The translations under genes were made by a program, and so were the position numbers. Source: Cyanobacteria bacterium UBA11372 (GTDB lineage: Bacteria; Cyanobacteriota; Cyanobacteriia; Cyanobacteriales; Aerosakkonemataceae). From it: a stretch of 8,554 nucleotides of DNA. Below the pieces are notes generated by a model. The model saw only the letters and a program-made list of their open reading frames with translations. It ran no database searches and was not told the DNA's origin. Position 1 is the stretch's first letter. Each line of letters opens with the position of its first letter. Positions 1 to 6,344 of this stretch are shown here, piece after piece. The DNA is taken from assembly GCA_003486675.1 (NCBI GenBank), contig DNGG01000414.1, forward strand, positions 2,401 to 10,954, read 5' to 3'.

Positions 1-63
1 GCGGGCAATACTACCCACCCCACAAAGTGAGAAAATTCTTGTGGGGTGGGCGTCGGTGCCCGC
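1..63. repeat. Two-part inverted repeat (large hairpin)
   Basis: Two nested inverted repeats share one centre. The outer arms, bases 1-7 and 57-63 (GCGGGCA / TGCCCGC), match perfectly. The inner arms, 14-25 and 39-50 (CCCACCCCACAA / TTGTGGGGTGGG), match over 12 bp. A symmetric 6/6 internal loop separates them and the apical loop is 13 bases. The G-rich arm joined to a GCCCGCCCC tail resembles dispersed repeats of cyanobacterial intergenic DNA; that family link is from memory. No T-run follows, so it is not called a terminator. The left edge is the window edge, so the element may extend further. Confidence 0.6.
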
Positions 64-395
64 CCCTCTACAGGGGTGAAGATAATAGGTAGAATCTTGT
101 CTGATATCATGTCCGCTCGGCTAAGGCATTGCGCTCATGGCGGGTTTATCAACACAATTCGCAACAATCAAAAGTAATATCCTTTCCTTAGGCATCGGAA
201 TTACAACCTGTAGGGGCTTTTCTAGCAATTACCAATTACCAATTACCAATTACCAATTACCAACAAAGCTAATCATTCCGATGCTACCGGATTTGATATA
301 ACTGGTAAAACCCGCCCCTACAACACCATTAACCATAAGAGTCCGATATGAAGGGACGAGGGTATGATGTTTGATTACCAATTACCAATTACCCA
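64..395. other. Gene-free intergenic region with dispersed repeat fragments
   Basis: I see no convincing coding sequence here. The stretch holds two CAATTAC-type heptamer arrays (listed separately) and several inverted pairs: 192-201 with 275-284 (GCATCGGAAT / ATTCCGATGC), 209-217 with 314-322 (TGTAGGGGC / GCCCCTACA), and 139-147 with 308-316 (GGCGGGTTT / AAACCCGCC). The last two pairs share the segment 306-322, which reads on the minus strand as TGTAGGGGCGGGTTTTA. The left-hand partners therefore look like partial copies of one dispersed element. The first two pairs cross rather than nest, so they do not form one simple hairpin. No tRNA-like fold was recognised. Confidence 0.55.
226..263. 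repeat. Tandem heptamer array, five copies of CAATTAC
   Basis: Five perfect copies of CAATTAC occupy 226-260, followed by a partial CAA. Short tandem heptamers of this type are well known in filamentous cyanobacteria (the STRR class). The array lies between the inverted arms 192-201 and 275-284. Confidence 0.9.
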
Positions 396-405
396 TTACC
401 TATTA
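373..405. repeat. Degenerate heptamer array running into a gene end
   Basis: The units GATTACC, AATTACC, AATTACC and CATTACC (373-400) are followed by a decayed TATTA. This is the same family as the array at 226-263. The right end overlaps the 3' end of the uracil-DNA glycosylase gene: its stop codon (complement of TTA, 396-398) and last sense codon lie inside the repeat. Confidence 0.8.
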
Positions 406-1100
406 GCGCGAATTTCATCGAGTTTGGCGCGCACTGCTTGAATATCTTGCCACATTAACCACTTGGGACTGCCCCGTTCTTTTGAAGGATTTCTCAACAG
501 ATAAGCGGGGTGAAGAATGGGCATACATAAACGTCCTTCCCACTCCATCCAAAGACCGCGAATTTTTGTGATACCCCGCTTCTCGTTCAGCAAACTGCGT
601 ACAGCAGTGGCGCCGGACAACAGAATAATTTTCGGATCTACGATGCGAATTTGTTCTAGAAGATAGGGTTTACAAGCTGCTATTTCTTCAGCAGTCGGAA
701 CTCGGTTTTCGGGTGGACGGCACTTGACTGCGTTGCAGATATAAACATCGCGATCGCTATCAATCCCTACAGAGGCTAGAATTTTCTCTAGCAGTTGTCC
801 AGCCTTACCGACAAAAGGCAATCCTGTTTCATCCTCGTTTTGACCAGGTGCTTCCCCTACAATCATCACATCTGCTTGGATATTGCCCCGTCCGATGACT
901 GCATGGGTACGGTTGTCTCCTAAGTCACATCGGTAGCACCTGTTGCAATCTGCTGCCATCTCGGTCATGGTTTGATAAGTGCCGGGAGGAATGGGAATTT
1001 TAGCATTCGTGGGAATCAAATCTGGCTGGAAATTTACCCTCGGGGTTGATTCACCGAATGTTGATAGGTCAAACAGACTCGGTTGTTCTTCGCTAGGCAT
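396..1100 (-). CDS. Family 4 uracil-DNA glycosylase (iron-sulphur type)
   Basis: This 234-residue protein should remove uracil from DNA (from cytosine deamination or dUTP misincorporation), leaving an abasic site for base excision repair in the cytoplasm. Numbered from the ATG at 1100, the family 4 motifs are in order: the first cysteine pair C55-x2-C58, GEAPGQNED (82-90), GLPFVGKAG (93-101), then KCRPPENRVP with C127, C143 sixteen residues later, and HPAYLLRNP (197-205), the second active-site motif. C55, C58, C127 and C143 fit the four 4Fe-4S ligands of this family. An in-frame TTG at 1112 would add four residues (MYKI); ATG is preferred because MPSEEQPSLFDL looks like a normal start. No Shine-Dalgarno sequence is visible before either. 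A TATAAA on the minus strand (1108-1103) sits just before the ATG, so a very short leader is possible. The stop codon falls inside a heptamer repeat. The gene is divergent from the kinase gene. The family assignment is firm; some annotations use the name SPO1 DNA polymerase-related protein. Confidence 0.95.
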   Translation of the reverse strand: MPSEEQPSLFDLSTFGESTPRVNFQPDLIPTNAKIPIPPGTYQTMTEMAADCNRCYRCDLGDNRTHAVIGRGNIQADVMIVGEAPGQNEDETGLPFVGKAGQLLEKILASVGIDSDRDVYICNAVKCRPPENRVPTAEEIAACKPYLLEQIRIVDPKIILLSGATAVRSLLNEKRGITKIRGLWMEWEGRLCMPILHPAYLLRNPSKERGSPKWLMWQDIQAVRAKLDEIRANR

Positions 1101-1119
1101 AATTTTATACAAACAAAGC

Positions 1120-1163
1120 GAGATGCGGAGATGGGGAGACGCAAAGACACGGAGATGCGGAGA
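1120..1163. repeat. Purine-rich minisatellite (GAGATGCGGAGA)
   Basis: The 12-base unit GAGATGCGGAGA occurs exactly at 1120-1131 and 1152-1163, with related purine-rich sequence between. GAGACGC at 1136-1142 is the inverse of GCGTCTC at 1430-1436. The tract starts just upstream of the glycosylase gene, where its promoter would be expected. Confidence 0.65.
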
Positions 1164-1232
1164 GAGGAATAATCTTCAAGTGGAAGTAATTACTTCAAGA
1201 GTCTTCCCCATCTTCCTCATTTTCATCAAAGA

Positions 1233-1284
1233 AGGGAACAGGGAATAGGGAACTCTTAACAGTTTTTCCTATTTCCTGTTCCCT
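1233..1284. repeat. 20-bp uninterrupted hairpin
   Basis: Bases 1233-1252 pair with 1265-1284 over 20 bp without bulge or mismatch, counting two G-T pairs (1243/1274 and 1250/1267). The loop is 12 bases (1253-1264). The arms are built from GGGAACAGGGAATAGGGAA and its complement, so the hairpin may be two facing copies of a minisatellite. Neither strand shows the T-run of an intrinsic terminator. Confidence 0.75.
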
Positions 1285-1322
1285 CTGGGAGCTAGAGACC
1301 CCTACAACTACTGCTCCCGCAA

Positions 1323-1355
1323 GTTTCAACTGGGGTATAAATCCCCATTTGAAAC
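1323..1355. repeat. Compact hairpin repeat (GTTTCAA / TTGAAAC)
   Basis: GTTTCAA (1323-1329) pairs with TTGAAAC (1349-1355), and TGGGG (1331-1335) with CCCCA (1343-1347). There is one C/T mismatch between the two stem parts and the loop is TATAAAT. Twelve of 13 stem positions pair. The shape is that of a small mobile palindromic repeat. I recall similar elements from filamentous cyanobacteria but cannot name a family. Confidence 0.65.
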
Positions 1356-1429
1356 GTTCTGCTGCCTGTTGCCCATTCCCTGTTCCCTGTTTAACTACTT
1401 CCCCATCTTCCTCATTTTCCGCGTCAGGA

Positions 1430-1465
1430 GCGTCTCGGCGTCCCCGCCTCCCCGCCTCCCCACGC
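1430..1465. repeat. Pyrimidine-rich minisatellite (TCCCCGCC)
   Basis: The octamer TCCCCGCC occurs at 1441-1448 and 1449-1456 and is followed by TCCCC at 1457-1461. The tract begins with GCGTCTC (1430-1436). In strand sense it is the reverse of the purine-rich tract at 1120-1163, so the two loosely bracket the repeat mosaic in inverted orientation. Confidence 0.6.
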
Positions 1466-1762
1466 TAAATCGGCGGTAGGCGTGAATTTCTTTCTTCAGA
1501 TAGAGACAAAAAAATTAAATTAAGTTGATAATAGTGCTTTTTGCCAAAAATTTTACCGTTTCTTAATTTAGTTCGGCTTACATTAAAGACAAGTTGAACA
1601 ACACTAAAAGCTAGCGACGATGAGCATGACCGTAATTGTTTAGTGATTCTGATTACATCTGCACAAGGGAGGCTCTGGGGTCAAAAGGTAACCTAAGACT
1701 AACTCTAGTTTAAATTGCGCCCTTTAGCTTTGGTGGAACTACTGAAGGAACCTGTGTCAAAA

Positions 1763-1860
1763 CTTTTAAAAGCTATGGAATTCCCTAGCAACCTTCCTAC
1801 CGCGCCTGTCTTGGTAGGGGGGAAGAGTCCGCTTTGTCTTTCTTGTCTATGACCAAAGCG
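1763..1860 (+). other. Possible structured leader or small RNA before the kinase gene
   Basis: Four symmetric elements lie close together: the palindrome CTTTTAAAAG (1763-1772); an 18-base near-palindrome around GGAATTCC with one mismatched pair (1772-1789); a hairpin CCTACC / GGTAGG (1796-1801 with 1813-1818, loop 11); and a hairpin CGCTTTG / CAAAGCG (1830-1836 with 1854-1860), which can extend by two pairs past a bulged base at 1853. None is a minisatellite, unlike the repeats further left. Possible roles are a structured 5' untranslated region, an operator, or an independent small RNA. I recognise no known riboswitch or 6S RNA signature, and the strand is assumed from the downstream gene. 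Confidence 0.3.
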
Positions 1861-1936
1861 TGTTAATCTTAGCGATTTTGTCACTCCAGTTTTTTAAGTA
1901 GTGGTACAAATTAAATTAAAGAATTAATAGAAGAAC

Positions 1937-4900
1937 ATGATAAATCTACAGCTACGTAAACAAATCGCAACATTGACACCAGCAGCGGCAATGGAAAAAT
2001 TTTTCCACATGTCGCTAGACTTGTTCTGCGTTGTTGGACAAGATGGGTATTTTAAGCTGGTGAATCCAGCCTGGAAAAGAATTTTAGGCTGGACAACAGC
2101 TGAGTTGCGATCGCGCCCTTGGATCGAATTCGTCCATCCCGATGATGTAGAATCCAGCTTGAGCGCCAGCGAAACATGCAGGGAAAAAGATCTGTTGCGG
2201 TTTGAAAATCGCTACCGGCACAAAGATGGCAGCTATCGGTGGTTGTCTTGGAACTACTCGCGGTATCAAGATGGATGCAGTTATGCGATCGCCAGAGATA
2301 TTACCGAACAAAAACATACAGAAGCACAACTGCTGCTATATAAATCGCTTACCAAAGCAATTAACGATGCTAAAGATCTCAATTGCGCCCTAAAAGTCAC
2401 CCTGCGCCAAGTATGCGAAACTACCGGCTGGGAATACGGAGAAGTATGGATACCATCTGCCAACGGTAAGGAAATTAAATGCAGCGCTGTGGGATACAAC
2501 CGTTTGCCAAGACTCAAACTCTTCCGCCGCATCAGCGAGGGATTGGCATTTGCACCCGGTGAAGGGATACCGGGGCGAGTTTGGGCTACCAAACAGCCAG
2601 AATGGAATCAAGATATTTCTATTCAACCCCTGAGTTGGTCTAGCCGTGCCAACATGGCGAAGGAATGCGGGATTAAAGCCGGTTTTGGCATTCCCATCCT
2701 CGCAGATAACCAAGTGCTAGCGGTGCTAATATTTTTTACCGTAGAAAGGCGCGCAGAAGATCCCACCCTGGTGGGGCTAGTTTCTGCGGTTGCTGTGCAG
2801 CTGGGTTCGTTGATGCAACGCAAGCAAGCAGAAGAACAGCTGCGCGCTACCAATCAAACGCTGCAAACCTTAATTCAAACTTCGCCCTTGGGCATCGTTA
2901 CCCTCGATACCAACGCCAAGGTTACCACGTGGAACCCTGCTGCCGAGAAACTTTTTGGTTGGCAGGAAGCAGAAGTTTTGGGTAAATTTCTCCCCATTAT
3001 TCCCGTGGAAGAAGAGCAACAATTTCAGCATCGGTTCGGTGCTATTTTGCAGGGTACAGCTGAAACGGCGTTGGAATTACGTCGTCAGAGAAAGGACGGT
3101 TCGTTAGTTGATGTCAGCGTTTGGACGGCTCCCCTAAAAGATTCCAACGGCAAGATTATTGGCAGCGTTGGATTATTAGCAGATATAGGCGATCGCATTG
3201 CGGCACAACAAGAACGACAGCAGTTGATATCCCTAATCGAAAATAGCCCCGACTTTATCAGCATCGCCTCCCTAGAAGGCCAAATTCTATTTGTGAACGA
3301 AGCGGGGCAAAAACTGGTAGGACTTAATAGCAACGAAGAAGCCAAAGATACCCAGATATTTGACTATCTAATGCCAGAAGACATCGAGAACTACAGAAAT
3401 GTTGTCTGGAAAGGGATGATGGAAAAAGGCAATTGGAGGGGTGAATATCGCTTCCGGCATTTTCTTTCACTAGCACCGATTGCCGTCGATCACAACAGTT
3501 TCCCGATTAAAGATTCTCAGACAGGGCGCGCGATCGCAGTTGCCACGATTACCCGCGATCTCACCGAGCAAAAAGCCACCGAGTCAGCCTTGCAAGAAAG
3601 CGAAGCCCGCTTTAAACGCTTGGTTGATTCTAATATCATCGGCGCGATCGTCTGCGACTTGGAGGGCAATATTACACAAGCTAATGATGCCTTTTTAACC
3701 ACGGTGGGGCGCACCAGAGAAGAATTGCAGGCAGGAATTGTCCGGTGGAACGAAATTACCCCACCAGAATATTCCCATATCGATCAACAAGCCCTAGAGG
3801 AATTGAAGGCTGCTGGAATTTGTACCCCATTCGAGAAAGAATACCTGCGTGCCGATGGCAGTCGCGTTGCTGTGTTGATCGGGGCGGCGCTGGTGGAAGG
3901 GTATCCCGATACTTGCGTCGCCTTTGTGCTTGATATTAGCGATCGCAAGCAGATCGAAGAAGCATGGCGTCAAAGTCAAGAGCGCCTGCGTACAGTGTTA
4001 GAAAACATGCCCGTGATGCTCAATGCTTTAGACGAGCAAGGTAGATTTATTGTCTGGAATCGGGAATGCGAACGCATTACAGGTTATACCAGTACCGAAA
4101 TAGTCGGCAACCCTAATGCCTGGGAAATGCTATATCCCAATGAATCCTATCGCAATTCGATGCAGACTCTATGCGCCCAGCGGGGCAATAACTATCGCAA
4201 TTGGGAATGGGAAATTACTTGCAAAGATGGCACGGTAAAAACAATTGCCTGGTCGAATATTTCCCAGAAATTCCCCATTCCCGGATGGGAAATGTGGGCA
4301 ATTGGCGTAGACGTAACCGAGCGTCAGCTGGCTAAAGCCGCACTGCAAAAAGATAATGAAGAATTAGAAACTAAAGTCGCCAAGCGCACCGCCGAATTGT
4401 GGAATGCTCACCAACGAGCCGAAAGAGAGTTAATCGAGCGCCGCAAAGCCGAGCAAGAACTGAAAAAGCACGCTCAGGTGATCGATTTGGCTAACGACAC
4501 GATTGCCATCCGCGACTTGTCCAATACCATTACCTATTGGAATACAGGGGCGCAAAAACTCTACGGATGGACAAAAGAAGAAGCCATTGGCGAAAATGTC
4601 CACACCCTGTTGCAAACCCATTTTCTTGTATCTTCAGCAACCATAGATCGAGAGTTACGCGCATCGGGGCATTGGCAAGGAGAACTGATTCATACCAAGC
4701 GCAGCGGCGAAAAAATTATTGTAGCCAGCCGCTGGACTCTGTGGCACGACGAATACGGACAACCATCGGGAATTTTGGAAATAAATAACGATATCACAGC
4801 ACAAAAGCGAACCGAAGCGGAAATCAAAAAACTTAACGAAGACTTAGAGCGACGGAATGTCGAACTGAATGCCGCCAACAAAGAACTGGAAGCATTTTGT

Positions 4901-5578
4901 TATTCAGTGTCCCACGACTTGCGGAGTCCGCTGCGGAGCATCAACGGGTTTTCTCTAGCACTGCAAGAAGATTACGGCGAGGTGCTTGACGAAGTGGGAA
5001 AAGATTACCTGCGGCGGGTGTGTGCTGCCACCGGGCGCATGGGACAATTAATAGATGACTTGCTGAGTTTATCAAGGATTACGCGATCGCAAATGGAATT
5101 AGCCAGCCTAGACTTAAGTGCGATCGCCTCGTCAATTTGCAGCGAACTACAAGCAACCCAACCCCAAAGGCAAGTTGAGTTTCACATCACCCCAAACATC
5201 CAAGTCCAGGGAGACGCCAAACTGCTGCGGGTGGCACTAGAAAACTTACTCGGCAACGCCTGGAAATACACCAGCAAGCACAACAGCGCCCGCATCGAAT
5301 TCGGAGTTTTGCCGCCAGGGGAAACATCTTCAATCGCCAATGCCCCATGCCCCACTTACCCCACTTACTACGTGCGAGACGACGGTGCCGGTTTTGACAT
5401 CAATTATGCCCAAAAACTGTTTGCCCCCTTCCAGCGCCTGCACAGCATCACAGAATTTGAAGGCAACGGCATTGGTTTAGCAACCGTACAGCGCATAATT
5501 CATCGCCACGGAGGTCAAATCTGGGCTAGTGGCGAAGTAGAAAAAGGAGCTAGCTTTTATTTCACCCTGAATGGGTAA
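1937..5578 (+). CDS. Soluble multi-sensor histidine kinase (six PAS, one GAF)
   Basis: This 1213-residue protein has no signal peptide or membrane segment and should act in the cytoplasm. Order: PAS1 (about 24-125), GAF (about 146-293), PAS2 (306-425), PAS3 (430-545), PAS4 (556-672), PAS5 (681-796), coiled coil (803-844), PAS6 (843-957), a second coiled coil (961-987), HisKA (985-1051) and HATPase_c (about 1093-1213). The phosphoacceptor is H993 in SVSHDLRSPL. ATP-site residues are N1107 (N box, NLLGNAWKYTS), D1148-G1152 (DDGAG) and G1176-G1180 (GNGIG). The core resembles cyanobacterial phytochrome-type kinases, which pair with Rcp1-like receivers, and such a receiver lies next downstream. 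The GAF lacks a recognisable bilin-attachment motif and no PAS shows a LOV cysteine motif, so the signal is unknown. There is no receiver or HPt domain. The start is fixed by an in-frame TAG nine bases upstream; AGAAG at 1929-1933 is only a weak ribosome site. A proline/tyrosine-rich repeat-derived segment precedes the DDGAG motif. Confidence 0.95.
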   Translation: MINLQLRKQIATLTPAAAMEKFFHMSLDLFCVVGQDGYFKLVNPAWKRILGWTTAELRSRPWIEFVHPDDVESSLSASETCREKDLLRFENRYRHKDGSYRWLSWNYSRYQDGCSYAIARDITEQKHTEAQLLLYKSLTKAINDAKDLNCALKVTLRQVCETTGWEYGEVWIPSANGKEIKCSAVGYNRLPRLKLFRRISEGLAFAPGEGIPGRVWATKQPEWNQDISIQPLSWSSRANMAKECGIKAGFGIPILADNQVLAVLIFFTVERRAEDPTLVGLVSAVAVQLGSLMQRKQAEEQLRATNQTLQTLIQTSPLGIVTLDTNAKVTTWNPAAEKLFGWQEAEVLGKFLPIIPVEEEQQFQHRFGAILQGTAETALELRRQRKDGSLVDVSVWTAPLKDSNGKIIGSVGLLADIGDRIAAQQERQQLISLIENSPDFISIASLEGQILFVNEAGQKLVGLNSNEEAKDTQIFDYLMPEDIENYRNVVWKGMMEKGNWRGEYRFRHFLSLAPIAVDHNSFPIKDSQTGRAIAVATITRDLTEQKATESALQESEARFKRLVDSNIIGAIVCDLEGNITQANDAFLTTVGRTREELQAGIVRWNEITPPEYSHIDQQALEELKAAGICTPFEKEYLRADGSRVAVLIGAALVEGYPDTCVAFVLDISDRKQIEEAWRQSQERLRTVLENMPVMLNALDEQGRFIVWNRECERITGYTSTEIVGNPNAWEMLYPNESYRNSMQTLCAQRGNNYRNWEWEITCKDGTVKTIAWSNISQKFPIPGWEMWAIGVDVTERQLAKAALQKDNEELETKVAKRTAELWNAHQRAERELIERRKAEQELKKHAQVIDLANDTIAIRDLSNTITYWNTGAQKLYGWTKEEAIGENVHTLLQTHFLVSSATIDRELRASGHWQGELIHTKRSGEKIIVASRWTLWHDEYGQPSGILEINNDITAQKRTEAEIKKLNEDLERRNVELNAANKELEAFCYSVSHDLRSPLRSINGFSLALQEDYGEVLDEVGKDYLRRVCAATGRMGQLIDDLLSLSRITRSQMELASLDLSAIASSICSELQATQPQRQVEFHITPNIQVQGDAKLLRVALENLLGNAWKYTSKHNSARIEFGVLPPGETSSIANAPCPTYPTYYVRDDGAGFDINYAQKLFAPFQRLHSITEFEGNGIGLATVQRIIHRHGGQIWASGEVEKGASFYFTLNG
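5341..5368. repeat. Heptamer repeat inside the kinase ATPase domain
   Basis: TGCCCCA occurs twice in tandem (5341-5354), followed by CTTACCCCA and CTTAC (5355-5368). This is intergenic-style microrepeat DNA inside a coding sequence. It encodes roughly residues 1135-1145 (NAPCPTYPTYY), just before the ATP-binding DDGAG motif, where related kinases usually have a short turn between two strands. The reading frame is kept. Confidence 0.6.
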
Positions 5579-5728
5579 GAGGTAGCGATATATATTAGAA
5601 AAAACAGTTCAAGAGTTACCCGACTCGGATCGTAGAAGATTAAAGATGTCAACATCACCCAATGAAGCAATCAAGAAAAAGCTGATAATTCGGGCATAGT
5701 CCGGATTTGACCAGCAAAACCATAACAA

Positions 5729-6184
5729 ATGTCAGCAATTCACTCGATAAGCAAAAAAATCATTTTATTGGTAGAAGACAATCCGGACGACCAAATGCTG
5801 ACGCTGCGGGCGTTGCGAAACAGCACCGTCAAGAGCGAAGTGGTAGTAGTCAGCGATGGCGTCGAAGCCTTGGATTATCTGTTCGGTACGGGCAATTATG
5901 CCAATCGGGATTTGAGCGTCATGCCCCAGCTGATCTTGCTGGATTTGAAGCTGCCCAAAATCGATGGGTTGGAGGTATTGCGGCGATTGCGGGCAAGCGA
6001 TCGCACCAATTTGTTACCCGTAGTCGTTCTTACCACCTCCGCAGAGGAAAAAGACCGACTGCACAGCTATAGCCTCAGAGCCAACAGCTACGTCCGCAAA
6101 CCCGTGGATTATGCAGAATTCGCCCAAGCAGTACAGCAATTAGGGCTGTATTGGCTAGTGTTAAATGAAGCACCGCCATCGTGA
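5729..6184 (+). CDS. Stand-alone response regulator receiver (Rcp1-like)
   Basis: This 151-residue protein is a single receiver domain with no output domain. The acidic pocket is E16/D17 in LLVEDNPDD, the phosphoacceptor is D72 in LLDLKLPKIDG, the switch Thr is T102 in VVLTTS, and the conserved Lys is K124 in VRKPVDYAEF. The EDNPDD start and the KPVDYAEF...LGLYWL end are typical of Rcp1, the partner of the cyanobacterial phytochrome Cph1. In that family the protein often dimerises through its C-terminal face and passes on phosphate or acts by protein contact. It lies 150 bases after the kinase gene with no terminator visible between, so co-transcription and phosphorylation by that kinase are likely (inferred). 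The ATG at 5729 directly follows an in-frame TAA (5723-5725) and one codon, so it is the first possible start. No Shine-Dalgarno sequence is visible, so translation may be weak or unconventional. Confidence 0.93.
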   Translation: MSAIHSISKKIILLVEDNPDDQMLTLRALRNSTVKSEVVVVSDGVEALDYLFGTGNYANRDLSVMPQLILLDLKLPKIDGLEVLRRLRASDRTNLLPVVVLTTSAEEKDRLHSYSLRANSYVRKPVDYAEFAQAVQQLGLYWLVLNEAPPS

Positions 6185-6331
6185 AAATTAATGGGGGGAA
6201 AGGGCATTTGACATGGTGTATCGGCTGAAGACGATCGAGATATAGGTGCTAAAGGACAAAATAATCACCCAACTTACACTAAAAGTACTTATAACCGCAA
6301 CCGATGCCTAAACAGCCCAATCCCCCAACTA

Positions 6332-6337
6332 AAGGAG
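6332..6337 (+). promoter_or_regulatory. Strong ribosome binding site
   Basis: AAGGAG lies seven bases before the ATG at 6345. It is the only near-consensus Shine-Dalgarno sequence among the genes in the window and settles the start of the REC-PAS-GGDEF-EAL gene. It suggests that this third gene is translated more strongly than the two before it. Confidence 0.8.
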
Positions 6338-6344
6338 AAATTAT

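Larger units (their letters stand above)
1203..1419. repeat. 22-bp direct repeat flanking two hairpins
   Basis: The same 22 bases, beginning CTTCCCCATC and ending CTCATTTTC, occur without a mismatch at 1203-1224 and 1398-1419, 195 bases apart. Between them lie a 20-bp hairpin (1233-1284) and a second hairpin (1323-1355), plus a further copy of the ATTCCCTGTTCCCT motif near 1375. The order suggests duplication of a pyrimidine-rich spacer or repeated insertion of one element. There is no open reading frame, so this is not an insertion sequence. Confidence 0.7.
1101..1936. other. Long gene-free region between divergent genes
   Basis: No coding sequence is convincing on either strand. The left part (1120-1465) is a repeat mosaic: purine-rich and pyrimidine-rich minisatellites at its edges, a 22-bp direct repeat and two strong hairpins, each listed separately. 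The right part (about 1466-1936) is AT-richer and not repetitive. It contains a 9-bp inverted pair TAAATTAAG / CTTAATTTA (1516-1524, 1562-1570) and a cluster of palindromes and hairpins at 1763-1860. The kinase promoter should lie here. A TTGTCA at 1878-1883 is the best -35-like box I see, but no well-spaced -10 follows, so I do not call a promoter. In-frame TAG at 1928-1930 shows that the kinase cannot start earlier. Confidence 0.6.

Noticed and set aside
226..405. Heptamer arrays considered as a CRISPR array
   Set aside because: The units are seven bases in direct tandem with no unique spacers.
979..1248. Plus-strand open frame of 89 codons
   Set aside because: It lies mostly opposite the uracil-DNA glycosylase gene, continues into minisatellite DNA, and has no recognisable motif.
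1203..1419. 22-bp direct repeat considered as the ends or target duplication of an insertion sequence
   Set aside because: The 173 bases between hold no transposase frame, and 22 bp of pyrimidine-rich minisatellite is unlike a normal target duplication.
2145..2815. GAF domain considered as a bilin-binding photoreceptor domain
   Set aside because: No cyanobacteriochrome DXCF motif or phytochrome-type Cys-His attachment pair is visible, although the kinase core is phytochrome-like.
5646..5699. Small frame MSTSPNEAIKKKLIIRA between the kinase and receiver genes
   Set aside because: Only 17 residues, no ribosome site, and no family I recognise. It could be a leader peptide, but nothing in the sequence supports that.
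5707..6072. Plus-strand open frame of 121 codons
   Set aside because: It overlaps the receiver gene in another frame; the receiver frame carries all the family motifs.
6208..6213. Perfect TTGACA box before the third signalling gene
   Set aside because: No -10-like hexamer lies 16-18 bases downstream; the nearest TATA-like sequence (around 6238-6246) is too far, so I do not call a promoter.
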